The notes below the pieces were generated by a model. It saw only the letters and a list, made by a program, of their open reading frames with translations. It did not search any database and was not told where the DNA came from. Source: Neocallimastix lanati (nom. inval.) (taxonomy: Eukaryota; Neocallimastigomycota; Neocallimastigomycetes; Neocallimastigales; Neocallimastigaceae). Taken from it: 11,386 nt of DNA. How positions within the stretch are numbered: the first letter of the stretch is position 1; every line of letters starts with the position of its first letter. Made by a program: the position numbers and the translations under genes. The stretch covers positions 1-11,386 of the forward strand of contig JACVTC010000702.1 in assembly GCA_016946835.1 (NCBI GenBank), in the 5' to 3' direction. Shown in pieces: positions 1-6,294 of this stretch.

Positions 1-466
1 AATTTATTATTTTATTATAAAATTTATCTATCTTTCTTATTTAATACATTAATTTAATACATTAAATTATTGTATTTATTTTAACCAATAATATTTAATT
101 ATTAATTTATATATATTTGATTCTCTTGAGTTCTCTTCGAGAAATCAAGAGTTATTATTTTAGAATTTTTATAATAAATAATAATTCAAATAAAATAATT
201 AATTAATAAAAACAAAACCCTTTTAATAAAACATATTTTATAAATATTTGTGTCTTTTATTCCTTTTGTGTTATTGTTTATTATAAACTTTCTATAATAA
301 ACTCTATCTTATATTTAAGTTAAGTATAATTATTTATTTATATTATTTCATATTTATTTAATTATATTTAATTTTATTTTCTCAAATTAATGTTAATTAG
401 TAATAATTAATGTTAATTTGTAGTTAAGAAATTATTTATAATTAATTTTATAAGTAATTTCTTACA
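1..466 (+). mobile_element. Probable 3' part of an old LTR (copy A), cut by the window start
   Basis: No gene is visible. The stretch from about 109 to 330 resembles 1149-1355. Both have a TATA-like box, then the same hairpin (CTCTTGA...TCAAGAG at 123-151), then TTTTAATAAAACA and a tail with ATAATAAACTC. The putative end TTCTTACA (459-466) is the exact inverse of TGTAAGAA, the start of the next LTR at 474, as expected if the two share terminal repeats. If the copies were the same length, the start would lie about 560 bp before the window. Divergence from copy B is large, so this is an old copy. The family assignment and exact end are inferred. Confidence 0.42.
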
Positions 467-756
467 TTGTTCGTGTAAGAATCTATAATTATTTTTAACA
501 AAATAATTATATTTTCTTAGTTAGGTTATAATTAATATAACTTTTATTTAACTCATATTTCATTTATACAATTAATTATAATTAATAATTTATTTAATTA
601 TATATTAAAATTTTATTTAGTTTAATATTAAAAATTTATTTAATCAAATAATTTTTATACATTTAAAATAATATTAAATTTATTTAATTATTCACTTAAT
701 TATTAAATTTATTAGTTTTAGTTTTCTCTCACTTATTAAATCAACAACTAAACACT

Positions 757-817
757 ATTCTGTATTTTATCATGTATTCTGTATTCTATCATGTATTCTG
801 TATTATATTAATCATGT
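757..817 (+). repeat. Short tandem repeat, 19-bp unit
   Basis: Two 19-bp units (757-775 and 776-794) differ by one base. Each begins ATTCTGTATT and ends TATCATGT. A third, diverged unit with a small insertion runs to 817. The repeat lies in the putative U3 part of LTR copy B. U3 tandem repeats often carry transcription-factor sites, but nothing here identifies one. Confidence 0.75.
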
Positions 818-898
818 ATTTTATTATTAATGTATTGTTTTATATTTTTTATGTAAAGTTCTATAAAATAGAACTAAATAGATTAAATTTTAAATTTT

Positions 899-1094
899 AT
901 GATCGAAATAATTTTCATTATTTTATTCTTTTATTTTCGATCATTATATTAGATTAAGTAATCGGTTAATTAAGGTTTTTCCAATTACTTCTTAAAAGTA
1001 ATCGGTTTTACTTAATTAACGCGATGATCGATATGGATAGAATATCGATCAAAAAACTTATCTAGGTTTTTCTTCTAGTCTTTTCCTAGATAAG
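899..1094 (+). repeat. Cluster of consecutive perfect inverted repeats
   Basis: The arms read in order: ATGATCGAAA (899-908) with TTTCGATCAT (935-944); GTTAATTAAG (965-974) with CTTAATTAAC (1011-1020), enclosing ATTACTT (984-990) with AAGTAAT (996-1002); GATCGATAT (1026-1034) with ATATCGATC (1042-1050); CTTATCTAGG (1057-1066) with CCTAGATAAG (1085-1094). GTAATCGGTT also occurs twice directly (958-967, 998-1007). The cluster sits just upstream of the TATA-like box of LTR copy B. It could be stacked regulatory sites or RNA structure. Chance inverted repeats are common in AT-rich DNA, but several of these arms contain G and C. Confidence 0.6.
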
Positions 1095-1148
1095 AGATTT
1101 GTTAAGATTAGAACCCCTTTTGATTTTAACCTTATTTTGACAAAAAAG

Positions 1149-1188
1149 TATAAATAAGGCTCTTGAGTTCTCTTTGAGAAATCAAGAG
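1149..1188 (+). promoter_or_regulatory. Putative LTR promoter: TATA box and downstream hairpin
   Basis: TATAAATAA (1149-1157) is followed at 1160-1188 by a hairpin with outer arms CTCTTGA/TCAAGAG and inner arms TTCTC/GAGAA. The same pair occurs in copy A (TATATATTT at 109-117, hairpin at 123-151), where the arms are unchanged and the loop differs by one base. Preservation of this segment between otherwise diverged copies suggests function near the transcription start. No start site can be read from the sequence alone. Confidence 0.35.
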
Positions 1189-1471
1189 TTATTATTATAA
1201 CAATTAAAATATAATAATAACAATAAGTTTTAACATTTAAAATTTTTAATAAATAATAAAACAAATTATTTTAATAAAACAAATTTTATAATTAAAACTT
1301 TTCCTTATCAATTTTAGTGTTTCGTCTATTATAATTCGTTATAATAAACTCGATAATTAGAAAGAACCATAGATAAGTATGATTCTTTTCTAAACCTTTA
1401 ATATTAGCAGTTAGAGCTAATATTAATGATTAATAATTTAATTATAATTTTTTAATTAAATTATTACAGTT

Positions 1472-2487
1472 TGGTAAAGAATGAATTAATAACCTTTATT
1501 TTATTATTAATAATTCTTTACTAAATTGTACTTTCCTATATTCTTGATAACCTAAACTTAATAATAAAATTTAATTTATTTTAATATAATTAATTTTAAC
1601 TTGTAAATAATGTAAATAAATTTTAATTAATTACTTTATTGTTATATTATTAAATATATGTATATTAAAATACAATTGTAAATATTAAAATTATACTTTT
1701 AAGATACTAAACCTATTAAAACTATTAATTAAATATTATTATAAAAATTATTATAAAATTATTAAAATTATTAATTAAATATTATTCTAAAAATTATTAT
1801 AAATTATTAATATTATAAAATTATTAAAATTATTAAATATTATTATAAAAATTTATTTATTATAACTATTAAATATTATTATAAAATTATTAAGATTATT
1901 AATTAAATTTATTATTAAAAATTATTATTAAAAATTTTTACTTATTATAAAAATTATTATTTAAATATTATCAAATTTATTAATTAAATATTATAAAAAT
2001 TTTATTTTATTTTGAAAATAATTACAAGTATTATTTAAAATAATTAAAGATTATTAAATTTATTATATTAATCTTTAAAAACAATTTATTTAACTTAAAA
2101 ATATCAAAGAAAATAGTAAAAACTATTTTCTATATATTTATTTTATAATTATTTTTAATTAAATTATATTTGAATATTATATTATTATATTTATAAAAAT
2201 TAAAACAAAAATGAATTATTGATATAAAATTAATTCAATAATTCTATAAAATTACTTAAATTATAAACAATTAATTATACTTTAAATTTATAAAAAAATA
2301 TAAATATTGTAACAATTTCTTAAAAATTAAATGTGTGTACTTTAAATAATAAAATTTTATATTAATAAAAAAAAAATAAATAACTTTTAATAAAGAATTA
2401 TTTTTTTTTTATTTAAAATCAAAGCAGGGTAATACCCGTCCCCCCTGCTTGATTTTAAATATCTAAGTGTCAACCCCGAGTCTACCA
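1472..2487 (+). repeat. 5' LTR of the main element
   Basis: It runs from TGGTA to TACCA, a 5-bp terminal inverted repeat of the TG...CA kind, 1016 bp long. By eye it differs from the copy at 9831-10846 in only two places: an extra C here near 1712 and an extra A in the right copy near 9946. It begins with a terminal hairpin (GTAAAGAAT 1474-1482, ATTCTTTAC 1513-1521) and ends with a GC-bearing hairpin at 2411-2460. The body is almost pure A/T with no reading frame. The promoter should lie here, but AT content hides any single TATA box. Confidence 0.97.
2389..2460 (+). promoter_or_regulatory. Poly(A)-type signal and strong hairpin near the 5' LTR end
   Basis: AATAAA (2389-2394) is followed by ten T and then a long stem. 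ATTTAAAATC plus AAAGCAGGG (2411-2429) pairs with CCCTGCTT plus GATTTTAAAT (2443-2460), about 18 pairs with one bulged A. The loop region allows an alternative inner GGG/CCC pairing. This is the only GC-rich part of the LTR and is unchanged in the right copy. It could mark the R/U5 region and help 3' end formation or dimerisation; the role is inferred. Confidence 0.6.
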
Positions 2488-2491
2488 AAAT

Positions 2492-2508
2492 TGGTGGAGA
2501 TATCGGGG
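2492..2508 (+). promoter_or_regulatory. Primer-binding site for minus-strand synthesis
   Basis: TGGTGGAGATATCGGGG begins 4 bp after the LTR. Its complement ends in CCA and reads as a tRNA 3' end: discriminator A, acceptor strand TATCTCC, T-stem strand CCCGA. This fits a 17-nt pairing between the tRNA 3' end and the retroelement RNA, where reverse transcription starts. The tRNA acceptor 5' strand would be GGAGATA. I cannot name the isoacceptor from memory. Confidence 0.85.
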
Positions 2509-3210
2509 AAGAAGAAGAAGAAGAAGAAGAAGAAGAAGAAGAAGAAAAGGAAGAAGAAGAAGAAGAAGAAAAAGAAGAAAAAGTAGAAGAAGAAGAAAAA
2601 GTAGAAGAAGAAGAAAAAGTAGAAGAAGAAGAAAAAGTAGAAGAAGAAGAAAAATTAGAAGAAGAAGACCAAGAAAAAGAAGACCAAGAAGAAAACCAAG
2701 AAGAAGACCAAGAAAAAGAAGACCAAGAAGAAAACCAAGAAGAAGACCAAGAAGAAGACCAAGAAGAAAACCAAGAAGAAGACTAAGAAGTAGACCAAGT
2801 GGAAGAAGACCAAGAAAAAGAAGACCAAGAAGAAGACCAAGAAGAAGACCAAGAAGAATACCAAGAAGAAGACTAAGAAGTAGACCAAGTGGAAGAAGAC
2901 CAAGAAAAAGAAGACCAAGAAGAAAACCAAGAAGAAGACCAAGAAGAAGACCAAGAAGAAGACAAAGAAGAAAACCAAGAAGAAAACCAAGAAGAAGACC
3001 AAGAAGAAGACCAAGAAGAAGACCAAGAAAAAGACCAAGAAGAAAACCAAGAAGAAAACCAAGAAGAAAACCAAGAAGAAGACCAAGAAGAAGACCAAGA
3101 AGAAGACCAAGAAAAAGACCAAGAAGAAAACCAAGAAGATAACCAAGAAGATAACCAAGAAGAAAACCAAGAAGAAGACCAAGAAGAAGACCAAGAAGAA
3201 GACCAAGAAG
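2508..3210 (+). repeat. GAA microsatellite grading into 18-bp and 12-bp tandem repeats
   Basis: Thirteen pure GAA units (2508-2546) start on the last base of the PBS. Four 18-bp units GTAGAAGAAGAAGAAAAA follow at 2583-2654. From about 2664 the unit is 12 bp, GACCAAGAAGAA with AACCAAGAAGAA variants. Positions 2781 and 2871 begin a 90-bp duplication. Positions 2505-2583 are purines only. One frame decodes as Glu/Gln/Asp/Asn repeats from the PBS to a TAA at 3222, but it has no ATG and has TAA stops at 2784 and 2874. I therefore treat it as a non-coding expanded repeat in the leader, not a gene. Confidence 0.93.
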
Positions 3211-3224
3211 GAAATTGGAACTAA

Positions 3225-3480
3225 GCAGTTATAGATAATTCTATAATTGCGAGTGGTTTAATCAGGTGTTTGGAGAGGGGCCGGTTACGAACTAATCGAA
3301 CCCCGATTAGATATAGCGGTAAATACTGTTGGGAAGCAGAAATTACCCTATAGATCACCCATTATACGTTCAACACGGTTTGGGTGCTCCTCCACTTGAC
3401 TCAGGCAAATTCACTTAGTATACCGAAATACTAAGGTCCCTCTGCGTGGTCGGCAGTTGTAATAGATAGCGGTTTTTCAA
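3225..3480 (+). other. GC-richer, potentially structured segment of the 5' leader
   Basis: Local G+C is about 43% (counted over 3301-3420), far above the surrounding sequence. Stems visible on the plus strand: CTAATCG/CGATTAG (3292-3298, 3304-3310, 5-nt loop); TATAG+GGTAA (3312-3322, bulged C at 3317) with TTACC+CTATA (3343-3352); CTTAGTAT/ATACTAAG (3414-3421, 3428-3435, 6-nt loop); and a weak CTGC/GCAG (3442-3456). No long reading frame is present. Position between PBS and gag suits a packaging, dimerisation or translation signal, or captured foreign sequence. Function is inferred only. Confidence 0.5.
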
Positions 3481-3612
3481 GTTGTATTAGGTTTGTTAAT
3501 TTACCTTGTTTTTAATTAAGTTTATTTGTTTTTTTTAAGTTGTAATTATATAAACTTAATAATAATTGTAATTGTAATTGTAAATATTGTAATAATAACC
3601 GATAACAAATAA

Positions 3613-3614
<2 letters not shown>

Positions 3615-3659
<45 letters not shown>
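3615..3659 (+). repeat. Uninterrupted run of 45 A
   Basis: The run is preceded by AATAAATAAAT-like sequence. It lies in the leader about 370 bp before gag and separates the structured block from a more AT-rich part. It is either a slippage-prone homopolymer or the trace of a captured poly(A) tail. The length in the sequence may be affected by sequencing error. Confidence 0.9.
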
Positions 3660-3661
<2 letters not shown>

Positions 3662-3760
3662 ATATTAATTTTTGTGTTTTTAAATATTTTTAATTGCTAT
3701 ATTAATAAATTTTTTTTGTAAATAATTGTATATATTTTTTTTATTTAAGTAAAGATAAAC

Positions 3761-3900
3761 GAAAGGGGTTATTAGCTTGAAAGAATAGTGAACACTCCAA
3801 CTAGTTTATTAATTTATATTTATTCTAGTGTCCAGGAGGGGGAGTACGGGTGTATATAGCAAAATTAAATATACACTAGCCGGAAACGTCTCACTAGAGA
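3761..3900 (+). other. Second G/C-bearing leader block with competing hairpins
   Basis: Between AT-rich stretches, GTGTATA (3850-3856) can pair with TATACAC (3870-3876). CTAGTGT (3825-3831) can instead pair with ACACTAG (3873-3879), so the two stems exclude each other. CACTAG recurs at 3892-3897. A GGAGGGGGAG run lies at 3836-3845. The remaining leader, 3660-3760 and 3900-4028, is plain AT-rich sequence in which I see nothing else. Confidence 0.35.
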
Positions 3901-4028
3901 TATAAATTACTTAAATATATAATTTTAATTGTAAATAAATAAATAAATAAAAATATAGCAATTAAATAATTAATAAAACAATTTTTTTATTTTATTTTAT
4001 TTTTTTTAAAAGTGTGTTTTTTTTAAAA

Positions 4029-4985
4029 ATGAGTTCAATTAATTTTAAAGATTTAAAAAAAGAACTTAAGGATATTGAAAAAATATCCAAAGAAAATTTA
4101 GATGTTAAAACTTGGAAGTCTGATTTAGAGCTTTGGATAAAGCTTGAACATGTTGAAGACTCCAAGATTATATTTTATGCCTGTGTTTTAACCTCAATTG
4201 GTGAAACCAGGAAAGTCATCCAAGAATTAATGGATGATAATGATAAAGATGATGATAGTGATAGTGATGATGATGATGATAATGATGATGATGATGATGA
4301 TAATTATAAGGATATTGATGATGAAAATGAGGATGATGATAATGAAGAAGATAAAGAAATTGATAAAAAGAATAAGGCTTATCCTTCCCTTAATAGAATT
4401 GTAAAAGCTATAGAAGAATTTTATGGCATTAGGGAGGATCAAAATAATTTATTAAGAGAGTTACGTGCTCTCAGAATTAAGAGAAATGAAAGAATCAAAG
4501 ATTTTAATATTAAGTATAAAACTTTATATTTAAAATTAAATAAAAAGAAAAGAAGTCAGATAAGTGTTTTAGATTACACAGACTCCATTGAAAACAATGT
4601 TGAAGCCTGGAAACGTCTAACCTTATTTGATAACATTTCTCTGTCAAAAGCCTTTAAAATTGCTGAAAAAGCAGATAGGTTAAATTATATGGGTAGTAAT
4701 CAAAGAAGACATTCTTCTACCCCTTCACCTTCTGCAAATATATCTTCTTTTAATAATAGAGTTAATTTTCATCCTCCTATTAAAAATAAATTAGAACAAA
4801 AAGTTAATATTAAACCTAAAGAAGATAATGACATAGAGGAATTAACAAGAAAAATGAGAAGCTTAACAATAAAGGCTTGTTATTTCTGTAAAGAACCAGG
4901 TCATTATCAAAACAATTGCCCAAAGTTGAGAGCAATTGTTGAGAAAAATAGGAAGGAAATTAGAAACAATAAACGTTTAAATTGA
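4029..4985 (+). CDS. gag: Gag structural protein with CCHC zinc knuckle
   Basis: 318 residues. The frame is open from a GTG at 4014, but the first ATG is 4029 (ATGAGTTCA) and I use it. Residues about 25-230 look like a Ty3-type capsid region, with the EEFYG...LRALR...DFNIKYKTLY stretch typical of retrotransposon Gag; in the family this forms the particle shell. Residues 69-112 (4233-4364) are an Asp/Asn/Glu-rich insert encoded by GAT repeats, which interrupts the capsid region. The basic C-terminus has one zinc knuckle CYFCKEPGHYQNNC (C284-C297, CX2CX4HX4C), the nucleocapsid RNA-binding motif. The TGA at 4983-4985 directly follows a -1 slippery heptamer, so a share of ribosomes should continue into the next frame. 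No break is seen. Expression from the 5' LTR is expected. Confidence 0.92.
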   Translation: MSSINFKDLKKELKDIEKISKENLDVKTWKSDLELWIKLEHVEDSKIIFYACVLTSIGETRKVIQELMDDNDKDDDSDSDDDDDNDDDDDDNYKDIDDENEDDDNEEDKEIDKKNKAYPSLNRIVKAIEEFYGIREDQNNLLRELRALRIKRNERIKDFNIKYKTLYLKLNKKKRSQISVLDYTDSIENNVEAWKRLTLFDNISLSKAFKIAEKADRLNYMGSNQRRHSSTPSPSANISSFNNRVNFHPPIKNKLEQKVNIKPKEDNDIEELTRKMRSLTIKACYFCKEPGHYQNNCPKLRAIVEKNRKEIRNNKRLN

Positions 4986-5028
4986 GTAATGGGATAAGAA
5001 GCTCTCCCATACTTAATAAAGCAGCTTC
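4976..5028 (+). promoter_or_regulatory. Programmed -1 ribosomal frameshift signal: TTTAAAT plus H-type pseudoknot
   Basis: TTTAAAT (4976-4982) lies in gag as T TTA AAT, the X XXY YYZ phase needed for -1 slippage, and the gag stop TGA is the next codon. After a 6-nt spacer, stem 1 is ATGGGA (4989-4994) with TCCCAT (5005-5010), six pairs. The loop GAAGCT (4998-5003) pairs perfectly with AGCTTC (5023-5028), six pairs. Loop lengths are 3, 1 and 12 nt, well suited to an H-type pseudoknot. Slippage moves ribosomes into the frame of the 4982-5440 region, which lacks any ATG. This signal is read directly from sequence; efficiency is unknown. Confidence 0.85.
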
Positions 5029-5440
5029 ACTTAAATATCAAAAAGAAATTAAAAATTCTCGTCTTTCTAATATTGAAGAAATTCCTGCTAATAAAAGGGT
5101 GGTTAATAAAAAGAAAGTTGATTATTTAGTAGGAGCATCTAAACGTAAAATTTATGATGTTAATAATGATGAAGGTAGTGCGGAGAAAAGGATTCATAAG
5201 TCGTTGAAAGAGAATCCTAAACCTATAATAACTCCTGCATTACGGAAACAGAAAGAACGAGAAATAAAAGAAAATAATATAAGTAATAAAATTGTTAAAC
5301 AAATTAAACCATCTATTCTAGCTCAACCACGAATTGAAAAAGAAAAAGAGATTGAAAGACAAATTCGTGATAATGAAAGAGCTAGTAATAGTAATACTAA
5401 TTATAGTAATAATCATAGTAATGATAATAGTAATGTGTAA
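4982..5440 (+). CDS. N-terminal Pol segment (gag-pol linker) in the -1 frame, cut off by a solo LTR
   Basis: About 152 residues in the -1 frame relative to gag, open from 4973 through the gag stop. There is no ATG anywhere in it, so I infer it is made only as a Gag fusion by frameshifting. It is basic and Lys/Arg/Glu-rich, with several possible nuclear-localisation-like KKK/KRK clusters and an Asn/Ser-rich tail (residues about 134-151). I recognise no catalytic motif. By position it is the linker between nucleocapsid and protease. The stop at 5438-5440 lies inside the solo LTR, three bases into it, so the C-terminus is artificial. The original frame continues in register on the other side of the insertion, into pol. 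The start given is the first codon after slippage, not an initiation codon. Confidence 0.75.
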   Translation: MSNGIRSSPILNKAASLKYQKEIKNSRLSNIEEIPANKRVVNKKKVDYLVGASKRKIYDVNNDEGSAEKRIHKSLKENPKPIITPALRKQKEREIKENNISNKIVKQIKPSILAQPRIEKEKEIERQIRDNERASNSNTNYSNNHSNDNSNV

Positions 5441-6206
5441 AGATATTATTAATATCTTTAAATAATTTTAATTAAATTTAATCATAAATTTAAGTAAAAT
5501 TAAAATAAATTTATTTGAAATCACGTGTATAAAATTATTGAAAATATTTTTAACATAATTTCGATTTTTTCCCAATCATACTAATAAATTAAAAATTTCT
5601 CTTGTGAAACTAGTATTTGAAAATCATTTCTTTTTATGTAATTTAATTTAAATAATAAGAGTTAAGGTTTTTCACAAGATAAATTAACAACATGAAACTA
5701 TGCAATTAGTCATGTTGAAACTTACGGCATTTTATGCTAAATTTATATTAAATAATTATGACAACTTTTATATTATTTTTAAATAGAAAATATATAATAA
5801 ATTTACTAATAATATTTAAATAATAAATAAATAATAAATGAACTCAATTAGAATTGATTATATTTATTTTAGTTATTAATTATAATTCTCTTTATTTAGT
5901 AATAGTTAATTATTTATTATTAGTTTAGGTTAGTATTGTTTTTAAATAAATAGCTAGATAATATAATTCAATAGGAATTATATATTATAAATGTAATAAG
6001 ATAAAAATATAAATAGTTATCAAATTTCATGTATTTTAATCGATGTAATTGTTATTAACGATTTCTTGTTAATAACACTTTAAAATAAATAAAGATTTTA
6101 ATATTTAAAAAATTAATAAAACTTGTTCTTTAAAACTATTATTTTGTGTTTTAGTGTTATTATTGAAGTGTTGATTTATAATCTATTTTTTTACCAAAAC
6201 TTTACA
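5436..6206 (+). mobile_element. Nested solo LTR, 771 bp, inserted in the gag-pol frame
   Basis: It begins TGTAAAG and ends CTTTACA, a perfect 7-bp terminal inverted repeat of TG...CA type. It is flanked by a perfect 5-bp direct repeat TAATG (5431-5435 and 6207-6211), the usual target duplication of LTR elements. No coding sequence is present. It has a TATA-like TATAAATAG (6008-6016), a hairpin (6050-6077) and AATAAA motifs, the same order as LTR copies A and B, but the sequence is not alignable by eye over most of its length. Inverted repeats inside: TCTTGTGAAA/TTTCACAAGA (5600-5609, 5670-5679), CAACATGA/TCATGTTG (5688-5695, 5710-5717) and ATATAATTC/GAATTATAT (5961-5969, 5975-5983). A solo LTR forms when the two LTRs of a full insertion recombine. 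Counting one TAATG as host, the insert explains the frame break exactly. Confidence 0.87.
6008..6077 (+). promoter_or_regulatory. Putative promoter inside the solo LTR
   Basis: TATAAATAG (6008-6016) is followed by the hairpin TGTTATTAAC (6050-6059) / GTTAATAACA (6068-6077). Orientation is the same as pol. A transcript starting about 30 bases downstream of the TATA box would run into pol, whose first ATG is at 6295. One short upstream frame (ATG 6209, stop 6233-6235) would precede it. Activity is inferred. Confidence 0.35.
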
Positions 6207-6294
6207 TAATGATAATATTAATAATAATTCATTAGTGAATGATGAAGTTATTATAAATAATATAAATAATGATAAAAGAAAGAATAAAAATTTA

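Larger units (their letters stand above)
474..1468 (+). mobile_element. Probable solo LTR (copy B), about 995 bp
   Basis: It starts TGTAAGAA and ends TTATTACA, near-perfect inverted ends (7 of 8) of the TG...CA type. The bases before it are GTTCG and those after it are GTTTG, a 4-of-5 match to a 5-bp target duplication, although the last two of these bases already belong to the next LTR. It contains a TATA-like TATAAATAA (1149-1157), a hairpin (1160-1188) and AATAAA motifs, in the same order as copy A and as the solo LTR at 5436-6206. It holds no coding sequence. An 11-bp-stem hairpin lies near its end (TTAATATTAGC at 1398-1408, GCTAATATTAA at 1416-1426). Boundaries rest on the terminal repeats only. 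Confidence 0.5.

Noticed and set aside
772-957. 61-codon hydrophobic frame starting with ATG
   Set aside because: It begins in a 19-bp tandem repeat and lies within a putative LTR; composition is what AT-rich DNA gives by chance.
1058-1264. 68-codon minus-strand frame
   Set aside because: It runs across the hairpins and TATA-like box of LTR copy B and has no recognisable domain.
2655-3206. Minus-strand frame of 183 codons encoding a Phe/Leu/Val-rich repeat
   Set aside because: It is the complement of the GAA/GACCAA repeat. TTC-rich DNA has no stops by composition; the product is a monotonous hydrophobic repeat with no domain.
2889-3224. Plus-strand 111-codon acidic frame
   Set aside because: It starts at GTG, not ATG, inside the tandem repeat, with in-frame stops just upstream. 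Described as a repeat instead.
3292-3310. A tRNA or tRNA-like element around the AATCGAACCCC sequence
   Set aside because: One arm-like stem is present, but no acceptor stem, anticodon arm or CCA-type end could be found around it.
4227-4442. Minus-strand Ile-rich frame opposite gag
   Set aside because: It is the reverse complement of the GAT repeat in gag.
5419-6217. 11-bp direct repeat TAATGATAATA as the insertion duplication
   Set aside because: It places no TG...CA ends at the junctions. The 5-bp TAATG pair does, and the longer match is explained by Asn codon repeats on both sides.
5430-6235. The gap between the linker and pol as a spliced intron (GT at 5430, AG at 6235)
   Set aside because: The phase would allow it, but the TGTAAAG/CTTTACA ends with a perfect TAATG duplication explain the gap and the frame better. 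Transcript data could reopen this.
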